Assembly: GCA_028101545.1 (NCBI GenBank)
Contig: JAOHKZ010000005.1
Coordinates: 1 to 64,000 of the forward strand
Source of the DNA: Opitutales bacterium
Lineage (GTDB): Bacteria > Verrucomicrobiota > Verrucomicrobiia > Opitutales > Seribacteraceae
Direction of reading: 5' to 3'
Length of the DNA: 64,000 bases
Shown: positions 36,538 through 45,172 of the stretch, piece by piece
How the letters are laid out: each line of letters starts with the position of its first letter
Position numbering within the stretch: the stretch's first letter is position 1
Made by a program: the position numbers and the translations under genes
Notes under the pieces: generated by a model
Told to the model about the DNA's origin: nothing
What the model saw: the letters and a program-made list of their open reading frames with translations, nothing else
The model's database searches: none

Positions 36538-38100
36538 CTATTTCTTTTTTTTCTTTTTCATAAACCGGGGTATCATTCTGGAGGCCCATTCTTTATGTAA
36601 GGTCAACAGTTCCTGAACGACTTCTGGGTTTTGATCAGCCACATTAGTTGTCTCACCAATATCCGTTTCGAGATTGAAGAGATTTATACCGCCAGGATAG
36701 GTTATCTTTTCACCTGGAAGCACTTCACTGTTCTTACCGATTGTAAATCTTTTGTGTCCCCAACCTGCATTATTACTCAACTTCCATTTCCCTTTGCGTA
36801 GCACCCAGCTTTTTTCGTTCTTTGCCCAGGCCACCCATTCGTGATGCTGTTTCTTTTCCTGTTTTAATACTGGGAGCATACTCATGCCGTCAATATCTTC
36901 CGGTGCTTGTATTCCAGCTAATTCTGCTATTGTTGGCATTATATCCATTCCAGAAACTATAGCGGAATTATTTACTACATTCTGCGGTAGTGTACCAGGC
37001 ATAGAGATGATCACTGGAACACGAATTCCACCTTCCCCAAGCATGTACTTCGATCCGCGCAACGGAGCATTATTTGAATACGTGTTAACCGTGCCTCCGT
37101 TATCAGAAGTAAAAATAATTATGGTGTTTTCACGCTGTCCACTTTTTTCAAGTGCATCGAGAAGACGAGAAATTCCGTAGTCGAGAGCAAACAAGTTGGC
37201 CAGATAGCAGCGACGTCCTTCGCTGTCGTACTCTCCCATGTGGCCCCATTTGTTATGGAATTTTTTATGAGGTTCTTGTGCGGGATCCCAGTACGGGAAT
37301 TCCCATTTGGCTGCATTGCGATCCCATGGCACATAACGGGCTCCAACCTTTTTAGCCCAAGTTTCTTCGACTACATAGGTCGGCATGTGCACGGCATTGT
37401 AGGAAAGGTGCAGATAGAAGGGCTTACCCCCTTTATCGCGCTTAATAAAATGAATAGCTTCATCCGTAAAGATATCTGTGGTAAAACTGTTCTCGTAGGA
37501 AACTGGTTCAAGCTCTTCATTGCCCTGCCCTTCAGCTTTCACCAATGGACCAATGACCTGACAACCAAAATTTTTAAACCCTTTTTTCTTTTCATAAGCA
37601 TCAACATCTTTCTGACTGAGACGGATATAATCCCAAGTGTGATGCATGAAGCCGAGGTATTCATCAAAACCATGCATTGTAGGAACCTTTTTTTCCCAGC
37701 CGGAAAGGTGGGTCTTACCATATTTTGCCGTGGCATAGCCATTACTGCTTAACATCGCTGGTAAGGTTACTTTATTATTCGGTAAATCACCATCACCATA
37801 CCAGTAATTGCCCCAGCGCTGTTGATATGAGCCAGTCAGGATCCCTGCACGCGATGGACTGCAGATCGGTGAGGTTGCATACGCATTTTCGAAGTAGGTC
37901 CCTGTGGCAGCAAGCCGGTCAAATCCCGGAGTTTTATAGTGTTTCACATCTGCCGGAGCTTGAGGTAGAAACGACATGTCCGCATATCCAAGATCGTCGA
38001 CAATAATGACCACGATATTTGGTTTTTCCTGAGCCTGTAAACTAGTGACTGTAAGCACAGCCATTAACGCCGGCAGGATTATATTCTTTATAGTAGACAT
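36538..38100 (-). CDS. Exported S1 sulfatase with polylysine C-terminus
   Basis: 520 aa with signal peptide IILPALMAVLTVTSLQA. VDDLGYADMSFLP and the formylglycine motif C80-S-P-S-R, then AGILTGSYQQRWG. KTHLSGWEK stands in for the usual GKWHLG, and TSDNGGT is present. The chain ends RFMKKKKKK, one of several Lys-rich tails on exported proteins here. It lies 30 nt after the SGNH gene at 38131, with 80 nt to the DUF1080 gene downstream. Confidence 0.92.
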   Translation of the reverse strand: MSTIKNIILPALMAVLTVTSLQAQEKPNIVVIIVDDLGYADMSFLPQAPADVKHYKTPGFDRLAATGTYFENAYATSPICSPSRAGILTGSYQQRWGNYWYGDGDLPNNKVTLPAMLSSNGYATAKYGKTHLSGWEKKVPTMHGFDEYLGFMHHTWDYIRLSQKDVDAYEKKKGFKNFGCQVIGPLVKAEGQGNEELEPVSYENSFTTDIFTDEAIHFIKRDKGGKPFYLHLSYNAVHMPTYVVEETWAKKVGARYVPWDRNAAKWEFPYWDPAQEPHKKFHNKWGHMGEYDSEGRRCYLANLFALDYGISRLLDALEKSGQRENTIIIFTSDNGGTVNTYSNNAPLRGSKYMLGEGGIRVPVIISMPGTLPQNVVNNSAIVSGMDIMPTIAELAGIQAPEDIDGMSMLPVLKQEKKQHHEWVAWAKNEKSWVLRKGKWKLSNNAGWGHKRFTIGKNSEVLPGEKITYPGGINLFNLETDIGETTNVADQNPEVVQELLTLHKEWASRMIPRFMKKKKKK

Positions 38101-38130
38101 ATTATATTTTCCTTTTACACTTTATATAGA

Positions 38131-39015
38131 TTATTTCTTTTTATTCTGTGCGCGAGCCATCGTTTCAGCATAAGCTGTCCCGAGCATAAGCTGTCCTTCC
38201 GTATTGTAATGGACAGTATCTTTTTTCAGTGGCATCCCTTCGGTTGGAACCATCCAGACATTTGGAATAGCGTCTTTATGGCCGGAATCATGCACAGCAT
38301 TGGCTTGGCTCTGACGCAACTCTTTGCGATGGGTAAATCGGGCCGCTGCTGGCTCGTGGGGAAGAACCTGGCCAAACACAAACGGAACACCTTTGGCGTC
38401 AAGGTCTATCTGAAGTTGCTCATAGAACCGTTTCAAGCATTGGGCATACTCAGTCGCTGATTTCTCGTGTTTACTATCCTGTTCTCCCTGCATCCATAGA
38501 ATGCCTTTAATATTGTAGGAAACGCCCTTTTTCTTGAGGTCTGCCATTGCATTGGTGAAGATTGTTTTCAGGCGTTTGTAGTGCTTACCCATATTTGGGT
38601 CTCCATCATTTTTGCCTGGGTAGAAGTTCCCCCGATTGGGAGAAGGTTTTTCTCCCTCCCACTTATTACGGTTCCAGCCCCAATGTAAGGGCTGACCACT
38701 GGCATAGTGTTTAATGATGTAGATCGGCTGATCCGAGTTCTTCTGAGCCAAAGCATATACAAACCCGATCTCAGGACCAAACTCATCTTTACGGACACTC
38801 GTTCTGGTAACGCCTAGAATCAGCTTAACAAATTCTTTTCCATTCCAGTAATGAACATTGGAGTAACTCTTCTTCTGCTCTTTCCTCAGCTCCTTGAGTT
38901 TACCGAGTCCCTGCATATTCGACTGTCCGGAAAAGATATACAACTTTGCCGGTGCAGCGTATGAAAGAGCCGAGGCTGCAAGCACAGCACAAAATACTAA
39001 TGTTTTTAACTTCAT
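38131..39015 (-). CDS. Secreted SGNH esterase (sialate O-acetylesterase / CE6-like)
   Basis: 294 aa with signal peptide TLVFCAVLAASALSYAA. Block I is YIFSGQS32NM, block III is ILWMQGEQDS, and the C-terminal HYNTEGQ provides the catalytic His. This is the SASA/CE6-like branch of SGNH hydrolases, which remove acetyl groups from sugars. The chain ends NKKK. Its neighbours are another SGNH esterase upstream and a sulfatase downstream, fitting removal of side groups from one polymer. Confidence 0.88.
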   Translation of the reverse strand: MKLKTLVFCAVLAASALSYAAPAKLYIFSGQSNMQGLGKLKELRKEQKKSYSNVHYWNGKEFVKLILGVTRTSVRKDEFGPEIGFVYALAQKNSDQPIYIIKHYASGQPLHWGWNRNKWEGEKPSPNRGNFYPGKNDGDPNMGKHYKRLKTIFTNAMADLKKKGVSYNIKGILWMQGEQDSKHEKSATEYAQCLKRFYEQLQIDLDAKGVPFVFGQVLPHEPAAARFTHRKELRQSQANAVHDSGHKDAIPNVWMVPTEGMPLKKDTVHYNTEGQLMLGTAYAETMARAQNKKK

Positions 39016-39139
39016 TTTTACTACCTTTTAATTTGCCGTAAAGTGAAGTGCGCGGAAAGCTGTTCCACCTTTGCGCTTGAGCTGTCGCATACCTCAAATT
39101 TCACTCAAAGTTCGAACTGTCATTTACCGCGGAATTCAT

Positions 39140-40546
39140 TTATTTTATTGTAATAGTAAAAGGAGATGCGGGTAAGCCAGCAGCGTTAGCAAGATTTACA
39201 TCCAACTTTTCTTTGCCCATATCACTTTCCGAAGCATAACGCAGCACAGTTGGTGATTGAATATCTGTTGCTGTTAAAATAATTGTGTCATTTACTATTT
39301 TTGCAGTGGCCTTAAAAAAATCTATACCATTTTCAGAGAGGTAAAAGCCACGTAATGCTTTAGCGTCTGAACTAACTAATGGACTCTTCGATTTTTTAAA
39401 AGAAATAATTGTCTGTTTTTCTTTCACGAACACTTTATCAACCACCGGTCCGGAATAGATAATATTTTTCTTATAAACTTTGGCTAAGGCAGCAAGAGCC
39501 AAACGATGACCAATTGGCTTTTTTGTAATTGGGTGAATGGGGTGATTATCCGGATTCCAATCCTTAGAAAGATCAATTGTTATAACTAAGAAAGAATTTG
39601 TCAGCTTTTCATCAATCTGACGTTGGGCATCCCTAAAGGCGTGCCAGTTGTTTCGTTCATAACGTGGGAGTTGAACAAAATAGAAGGGTAGATTATCATT
39701 ACCCCAGCTTTTACGCCAATCTTTGACCATAGCAGGAAAGAGTTTTTTCTGCTCTTCAGCACGTGAGACATTTGCACTGCCTTGGTACCAGACAAAGCCT
39801 TTGACAGCAAATGGCATTACTGTTTTCAACATACGATTATATAAAAACGATGAAGTATTTCGCTTTGGGTGCTCAGCTTTGTTTAATAATCGTTTTTCTA
39901 GTTTTTCCCAAACAGGAAACCCCATCTTTAAGACTTCGGGACTGCACCAGGTTTCTGTTATTGTGCCACCATAACAACATTTGATTAGTCCAATTGGTAT
40001 GCCGATTTCTTTCTGTAATTTAGCAACAAAGAAATAGCCAACTGCGCTTTGTCCTGCTCTTGTTTTAGGGGTATCAATCTCCCAGGTCGTACCAAGTGGC
40101 CCTTCCTTATTTTCTAATTCTTTGGAAACGTTGAAGAATCGTAAGTTAGGATTCAGGGGTTCAGAAATTGCTTCCTTAGCACCTTTGACATTACCAAGTT
40201 TCATTCCCATATTTGATTGACCAGAAGCCAACCAAACATCACCGATCAAAATATTTTTAATCACTTTCTCAAAACCATCGGAGCTCTGAATAATCATTGA
40301 TTGTGGCTTCTTATTGGCTTTCATTGCCGGAAAACTAAGGTGCCATTTACCGTTTTTTGCAGCGATTTCCTTCTTCATACCGGCAAAGGAAACTGATATC
40401 TTTATATCGTCCTTAGATTTGCCCCATACAGCAATATCAGTGTTGCGCTGTAAAATCATATTATCAGAAAAGACATCGGCGATTTCTGTTGCATCCAGAT
40501 TCGTAAATATAGCTGTGTAAATGAGAAACATTAAAAGTTTTTTCAT
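39140..40546 (-). CDS. Sialate O-acetylesterase-like SGNH protein
   Basis: 468 aa from the ATG at 40546, chosen because it starts the signal peptide (LLMFLIYTAIFTNLDA) and is preceded by AAAAGGAG 7 nt upstream; the track start at 40609 lies in the adjoining broken gene. An N-terminal beta domain (~20-100; FSDNMILQRNTDIAVWG) precedes ASGQS111NMGM, then CYGGTITETW, WYQGSANVSR and GHRLALAALA. This is the layout of the ~500-600-aa sialate O-acetylesterase family. The usual WYQGE is WYQGS here, so the Glu often seen after the motif is missing. Adenine-rich DNA contrasts with the GC-richer block that begins just upstream. Confidence 0.85.
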   Translation of the reverse strand: MKKLLMFLIYTAIFTNLDATEIADVFSDNMILQRNTDIAVWGKSKDDIKISVSFAGMKKEIAAKNGKWHLSFPAMKANKKPQSMIIQSSDGFEKVIKNILIGDVWLASGQSNMGMKLGNVKGAKEAISEPLNPNLRFFNVSKELENKEGPLGTTWEIDTPKTRAGQSAVGYFFVAKLQKEIGIPIGLIKCCYGGTITETWCSPEVLKMGFPVWEKLEKRLLNKAEHPKRNTSSFLYNRMLKTVMPFAVKGFVWYQGSANVSRAEEQKKLFPAMVKDWRKSWGNDNLPFYFVQLPRYERNNWHAFRDAQRQIDEKLTNSFLVITIDLSKDWNPDNHPIHPITKKPIGHRLALAALAKVYKKNIIYSGPVVDKVFVKEKQTIISFKKSKSPLVSSDAKALRGFYLSENGIDFFKATAKIVNDTIILTATDIQSPTVLRYASESDMGKEKLDVNLANAAGLPASPFTITIK

Positions 40547-40613
40547 GATACTACTCCTTTTAATTCTTTTTATTTTTTCCTCCACCAAAGACATCTGCCC
40601 TTTAGGCATGTCC

Positions 40614-40646
40614 AGGAGTATGAGGGATCGGAATGAACCGAATCGA
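40614..40646. repeat. 33-bp direct copy of a fuconate dehydratase segment
   Basis: This stretch is identical over 33 bp to 45055-45087 inside the fucD-like gene, in the same orientation. One mismatch then TCC extends the match to 37 bp. The copy here lies between the broken SGNH gene and unrelated DNA. In the fucD-like gene the segment encodes part of the family-typical HSDPSYS region, so that is the source and this is the insert. Confidence 0.9.
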
Positions 40647-40887
40647 GTCCATTCTTTTTAGCGATGTCTACCCACTCTTCCAGCCATCGGCAGATAGGTT
40701 GGCTGCCTTTTGAGACTTTGATATAGAGGACCTCTTCGTCTTTAAACAATTTCCCGGCCTCAGGCATGAAACCAGCATTGGGGTTCATCCGCACCATATT
40801 CGATTGCCCGGAGAGAATGAACAGGTGAACCGGCTTGTCCGCTGCTGTTACTACAGATGCAGTGAGCAAGAGTGTTAAAAGGGTGAT
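40645..40887. repeat. 243-bp duplicated SGNH gene segment (left copy)
   Basis: Aligns without gaps to 50291-50533, with about 18 mismatches by hand count (roughly 93% identity) and the same orientation. The two copies bracket the TRAP/fucD/cytochrome cassette. Confidence 0.85.
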
Positions 40888-40963
40888 GATTTTCATTTTG
40901 TATTTTGTGGAACGCTTTTTCCTTAATCTTGATGGTCGTTTCTGTTCGTCTAATTTGAAGGCT

Positions 40964-42244
40964 CTACTTCCCCAGCAACCCGGGCAACCAGAGACTGAAT
41001 GCCGGAATAAATGTGATCAGCAGCAGGGTAATCAGCAGTGGAATCAGAAACGGAACGGTGCCGCGAGCTACCGATTGAACCGGGCTGCCGGTGACAGAGC
41101 TGAGCACGTATAGCACTAAACCGACAGGAGGCGTCAGCAGACCGAGGACCAGGTTGAGAATCATCACGATACCGAAATGCAGCGGGTCGATACCGAATTC
41201 GGTAGCAGCCGGCAGTAGCACGGGAATGGTGATCAATAGCGCGGCTACGGGTTCGAGAAGCATCCCGATGACCAGCAAAACGATGTTAACCAGCAGCAGA
41301 AATACATAGGGGTTATCGGTCAGCTTCAGCATCACCTCGGTCACTGCCTGAGGCCCTTGTTCGCGGGCGATGACCCAACCGAACAAGCCAGCTGCTGCGA
41401 CGATGAACAGAATCGATCCGGTAGTTGAGGCCGTTCTAACGAGGACGCTGCGGAAGCCTTTGAAAGAAAGCGACCGGTAAAATACGCTCAGAATCAGCAC
41501 CCACACAACTGCCGCCGCCGCCGCTTCGGTCGGAGTGAAGATTCCGCCGAGAATACCGCCGAGAATGATGACCGGAGTCAGCAGAACCGGAAGCGCCATT
41601 TTGATCGCTATGGAGACAGGAATGGCCTGGGCGCATGCTTCCCCTTCAGACATAGGATTTTTGCGGGCGTAGCGATAAACAAAGACACTGAGGATCAAAG
41701 ACAGCGCCAATGCCGGAAGGACTCCCGCAAAGAACAAAGCTCCAACAGAAACACCTGCTGAAACGGCATAGACAATCGCCGGGATACTGGGCGGCATGAT
41801 CGGCCCGATCAGTGATGAGGCACCGGTCAATCCGAGTGCGAATTTTTCGTCGTAGCCGCGTTTCTTCATCGCCGGGACGAGAACGGACCCCAGCCCGGCA
41901 GCGTCGGCGATAGCAGCGCCGCTCATCCAGGAAAAGGTCAGACTACTGAAAACATTGACGAATCCCAGGTTGCCGGGAAGCTTTTTGAACAGCGTAAGCA
42001 GCAGCTGAAACAGACGATCAGCCAGGCCACCTACGTTGCTCAGGTAACCGGTCATAATAAACAGAGGCACGGCCAGTAACGGGAAGGAATCCACTGATCC
42101 GACGGTCTGCTGCAGCGCTACGCCAAGGGAGATGTCCGGCGACCAGGCAACGTAAACTAGGCACGGCAACAGCATGCTGATAGCAACCGGAACTCTCACA
42201 AACAAGAGCACCAACATGGCGATAACAAGAATACCCAGGATCAT
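40964..42244 (-). CDS. dctM: TRAP transporter large permease (DctM-type)
   Basis: 426 aa from the ATG at 42244, which overlaps the small-permease stop as ATGA; the track start would add 49 non-membrane residues. About 12 hydrophobic helices, with the family landmarks PLLAVPLFIMTGYL, GLTGASSLIGPIMPPSIPAIVYA, GIFTPTEAAAAAVVWVL and a C-terminal LNLVLGLLTPPVGLVLYVL. It forms the ion-coupled channel of a TRAP system with the DctQ and DctP genes just upstream. The substrate is probably an acid sugar, given the adjacent fuconate dehydratase; this is inference. Confidence 0.93.
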   Translation of the reverse strand: MILGILVIAMLVLLFVRVPVAISMLLPCLVYVAWSPDISLGVALQQTVGSVDSFPLLAVPLFIMTGYLSNVGGLADRLFQLLLTLFKKLPGNLGFVNVFSSLTFSWMSGAAIADAAGLGSVLVPAMKKRGYDEKFALGLTGASSLIGPIMPPSIPAIVYAVSAGVSVGALFFAGVLPALALSLILSVFVYRYARKNPMSEGEACAQAIPVSIAIKMALPVLLTPVIILGGILGGIFTPTEAAAAAVVWVLILSVFYRSLSFKGFRSVLVRTASTTGSILFIVAAAGLFGWVIAREQGPQAVTEVMLKLTDNPYVFLLLVNIVLLVIGMLLEPVAALLITIPVLLPAATEFGIDPLHFGIVMILNLVLGLLTPPVGLVLYVLSSVTGSPVQSVARGTVPFLIPLLITLLLITFIPAFSLWLPGLLGK

Positions 42245-42813
42245 TTCCCCTCCGCCAATTCCAGTTGAAAGGCATCTTCTTCTACAGGTGTTTCGCGCGG
42301 AATTGGCCTGCCTGTCGCCACTACCTGAATCAGGTTGATCAGGCTGTGAATCGCCATTAGCAACAGGCCGATGCCACCCGCCCCGTACCACCAGCTTTTG
42401 GCAACGCCCAAAGCCGGCGATCCCACTTTACCTACATACCAGATAAACTTGGCACCGCCGATCAACAGCAGCAGGCAGGCACCTGCGACGACGATGTAGC
42501 TGAAGCATTCGATCAGAAACTTACCACGGTCGCCGACGCGAGAGGAAATCATATCGACCGCGATGTGCCTTCCCTGAGCCATGACGAATGCAGCCGAGAT
42601 AAAGGTCAGCCATATCAATGAAAGCCGTGCGACTTCTTCGCTCCACGAAAACGGTGCGCCAAATACATAGCGGGCAAAAACCTGCGTCGCCATCGTGGCC
42701 AGGATGATAAACAGCAAAAGAGCGGCAATCCCCTGCTCGCCGCGAATCATCCATCGAACCAGATTGGTCAGCGGCAGCGGTTTTTCATGGCTGGTGTCGT
42801 CGTTAGCACTCAT
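42241..42813 (-). CDS. dctQ: TRAP transporter small permease (DctQ-type)
   Basis: 190 aa with four hydrophobic segments (GIAALLLFIILATMATQVFARYVF; WLTFISAAFVMAQ; CFSYIVVAGACLLLLIGGA; GGIGLLLMAIHSLINLIQ) and the family motif FSWSEEVARLSLIWLTFISAA. Overlaps both neighbours by 4 nt (ATGA), so the three TRAP genes are translationally coupled. It pairs with the DctM subunit in the inner membrane. Confidence 0.93.
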   Translation of the reverse strand: MSANDDTSHEKPLPLTNLVRWMIRGEQGIAALLLFIILATMATQVFARYVFGAPFSWSEEVARLSLIWLTFISAAFVMAQGRHIAVDMISSRVGDRGKFLIECFSYIVVAGACLLLLIGGAKFIWYVGKVGSPALGVAKSWWYGAGGIGLLLMAIHSLINLIQVVATGRPIPRETPVEEDAFQLELAEGK

Positions 42814-43898
42814 GGAGCCTCCTCCCTGGTGATGCGGTTGTAGAGATCGCTGAAGGTGAACCCTTTTGAGAAATATTGCCGGCAGCGTTCACGGAAAGCA
42901 TCGACATCGACATCCTCGATGATTTGCATCGTCCCGTCTTTTCGCCACTGCTCGATCAGTTTCTTTTCGTCATCAACCGTTCCGCGATGAACGTCTTGCC
43001 CCAACTCCTGAACTACCTCCAGAAGTTTCTCCTGTTGCTTGTCACTCAGGCTTTGCCAGGTGCGTTCGTTGACCAGAATTTGAAGGGACGACTGAATATG
43101 GCCGGTCAGGTTGAGGTATTTCTGAACTTCGTGAAATCCCATCGCTTTGATCACCGGGACGGGATTCTCCTGACCATCGGCAATTCCCTGCTGAAGCGCC
43201 AGATAGACCTCGCTGAAGGCTATCGGCATTGGACTTGCGCCCAGCGATTCTCCGGATGCCTGCCAAACTCGGCTTCCGGGCATCCGCAATCGAAAGTTCT
43301 TCAGATCGTCGGGATGACGAATCGGCACATTGGATGTGATGTGCCGGGAGCCATAGACCCAGCAGTCTAGCATGCGCACACCGAACTTTTTGCGCAGCTC
43401 GTCCCACTCCGGAACCATCTCATCACTGCGCTGGTTTTCGAGCATATGGTCCAGATCGCGGGAGGCAAAGGCTGCATCAAACACGCCAATCGGTGGATGC
43501 CACATCGCCAGGAAAGAAGGCCCAGTGATCGCCAAATCCAGTTCCCCGGCCACGAGTTGTTCCAGCAGTTCGGATTCACTGCCAAGTTGTGAAGCCGGAT
43601 AGACCGTAATGTCCAGGGTGTCGATTTTCTCCCGGAGCCTTTCCGACAGAAAGGCTGTGCCATACGCATGAGTCGGAGAAGAGACCTCGTAGACATGTGC
43701 CATCCGCAACCGTCTTTTCCCATCATCTTCCGGTTGGCATCCGCACAACAAAATCGCCGCACAAACACAAATGAGTGGGCCAAATAGACATCGAGCCGAA
43801 GGTGTCGACCACGCGTGTCTGTCAGAATTCATTAGAGTCGAGTCAAGCGGTTTTAGTGTTACCTGAGGTTTCGATTTTTTTGGAACAATAATTTTCAC
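42810..43898 (-). CDS. dctP: TRAP transporter solute-binding lipoprotein (DctP-type)
   Basis: 362 aa from 43898. An alternative ATG at 43832 gives a more usual lipoprotein signal (PLICVCAAILLCGC, lipobox LLCGC), so that start is equally likely. The DctP fold follows: LRMAHVYEVSSPTHAYGTAFL, ITVYPASQLGSESELLEQL, the conserved arginine region FRLRMPGSRVWQ used for carboxylate binding, and YLALQQGIADGQENPV. The conserved Arg supports a carboxylate ligand. It starts 23 nt after the fucD-like gene. Confidence 0.92.
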   Translation of the reverse strand: MKIIVPKKSKPQVTLKPLDSTLMNSDRHAWSTPSARCLFGPLICVCAAILLCGCQPEDDGKRRLRMAHVYEVSSPTHAYGTAFLSERLREKIDTLDITVYPASQLGSESELLEQLVAGELDLAITGPSFLAMWHPPIGVFDAAFASRDLDHMLENQRSDEMVPEWDELRKKFGVRMLDCWVYGSRHITSNVPIRHPDDLKNFRLRMPGSRVWQASGESLGASPMPIAFSEVYLALQQGIADGQENPVPVIKAMGFHEVQKYLNLTGHIQSSLQILVNERTWQSLSDKQQEKLLEVVQELGQDVHRGTVDDEKKLIEQWRKDGTMQIIEDVDVDAFRERCRQYFSKGFTFSDLYNRITREEAP

Positions 43899-43921
43899 GA
43901 ATCTGACGGGCTTCTCTTCAA

Positions 43922-45148
43922 TTAGCTGCAGAATTCACAACTGGCACCAACTTCATCAGGCACCCGGTAAACACCTTCTTCGACCCGGGCAGGAAACTCA
44001 AAATAGTCGCGGAGATGAGGTATGTATTCCAGGAATATCTTCTCAAGCCCCAGCGAAATATGATTAAACAGAACCAGGTGTTGATGAATCTGGCCCATAT
44101 CTCCGACATGAGGAACCACCTTCAGTCCAAACTTTTTCGCCATCAGACTCACCAGAATAAACTCATTCACTCCGCCCACCCGTGTGCAATCGACCTGGCA
44201 GAATTGCATCGCTTTGGCCTGCATAAAATTCTTGAACAACACAGCATGGGAAACGTGTTCACCAAGCGCGATCGCTGTCGGTGACAATTCGCGGGCCAGC
44301 TCTGCATGCGCCAGAACATCATCGGGATGAATGGGTTCTTCGATCCAGTAGGGATTCATTGCCTGAAATTCCCGGCCGATGCGAATCGCCTCGCCAAGGG
44401 ACCACTTCTGATTTGCATCCAGCATGATCGTAGCCTGATCTCCGGTTATTTCTCGAATCAATGTGGCACGGCGAACGTCGCGACTCGGGGCATCAGAGCC
44501 GACTTTGAGTTTCATTGCCGAAAATCCATTGTCTATCGCTCGTCGGGTGTTCTCGGCAATCAGTTCATCACTATAGTTAAACCAACCCACCGAAGTATCA
44601 TATCCCGGGTAGCCTGTTTCCAGAACGCCGGCTCTCTCCTGTTTTCCTTTCTTTGCCTGTTGAAGTATTTCCAGTGCCTCGGACTTATCGAGCGCGTCGT
44701 CAACCCAGGCAAAATCAAGTAGAGAAACGACCGCCTCCGGCTCGAGATCGATCAACAATTTCCAGAGTGGTTTATCCCGCTGCTTTGACCACAAATCGAA
44801 ACAGGCATTCACGATCGATGCTTGAGCCAGGTGAACAACTCCTTTCTGAGGACCAAGCCAGCGCAACTGAGGATGATTTGCCAGTCGATGGGAAACTTCG
44901 CCAAAGTTCGCCATCAGCTCGTCGACATCTTTGCCTACTAACTCCTCTGATAACAATTCGATAGCCTGGCAAATCAAATCCGTTCCCGCCCCAAGGTTAA
45001 ACGTGATGCCAATACCCGTTGTTCCCGAATCGGTATGCAAATAGGTGACCGCGTAGGAGTATGAGGGATCGGAATGAACCGAATCGACTCCTTCACCTTC
45101 TTTGAGTGTGAAACGCTTATCGTCGGTGGTAATAGCGGTGATAGTCAT
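43922..45148 (-). CDS. L-fuconate dehydratase-like enolase-superfamily enzyme
   Basis: 408 aa, cytoplasmic. All catalytic positions of the fuconate dehydratase/ENOSF1 group are visible: K213-L-K215 base pair, metal ligands D244 (MLDANQ), E270 (WIEEP) and E297 (GEH), and the D320 / H347 dyad (VPHVG). HSDPSYS near residue 25 and GPQKGVVHLA near 100 are also family-typical. Such enzymes dehydrate L-fuconate to 2-keto-3-deoxy-L-fuconate; L-galactonate and D-arabinonate are known alternatives in the group. It lies 23 nt before the TRAP genes and 24 nt after DUF1552, linking import to catabolism. The enzyme class is secure; the exact substrate is not. Confidence 0.85.
   Translation of the reverse strand: MTITAITTDDKRFTLKEGEGVDSVHSDPSYSYAVTYLHTDSGTTGIGITFNLGAGTDLICQAIELLSEELVGKDVDELMANFGEVSHRLANHPQLRWLGPQKGVVHLAQASIVNACFDLWSKQRDKPLWKLLIDLEPEAVVSLLDFAWVDDALDKSEALEILQQAKKGKQERAGVLETGYPGYDTSVGWFNYSDELIAENTRRAIDNGFSAMKLKVGSDAPSRDVRRATLIREITGDQATIMLDANQKWSLGEAIRIGREFQAMNPYWIEEPIHPDDVLAHAELARELSPTAIALGEHVSHAVLFKNFMQAKAMQFCQVDCTRVGGVNEFILVSLMAKKFGLKVVPHVGDMGQIHQHLVLFNHISLGLEKIFLEYIPHLRDYFEFPARVEEGVYRVPDEVGASCEFCS
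45055..45087. repeat. 33-bp donor segment inside the fuconate dehydratase gene
   Basis: Identical to 40614-40646 in the same orientation. It encodes native family sequence here (around SVHSDPSYS), so this is the original and the other is the copy. Confidence 0.9.
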
Positions 45149-45172
45149 TACTCAGATCTTGAATGCGTTAAT

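Larger units (their letters stand above)
40570..40896 (-). pseudogene. Truncated SGNH esterase with foreign 3' end
   Basis: The first ~87 codons (signal peptide LLTLLLTASVVTA, VHLFILSGQSNM, GSQPICRWLEEW) match the full gene at 49787. The frame then switches within 'NGLD' to 'SVHSDPSYS', a piece of the fuconate dehydratase gene, and after that reads an unrelated WTCLKGRCLWWRKK to a stop. The catalytic His block and most of the fold are missing, so the product cannot be active. The same DNA, read in another frame (KADVFGGGKNKKN-like), may be the 3' end of a lost gene. It marks the left edge of the 40.6-52 kb block. Confidence 0.85.
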
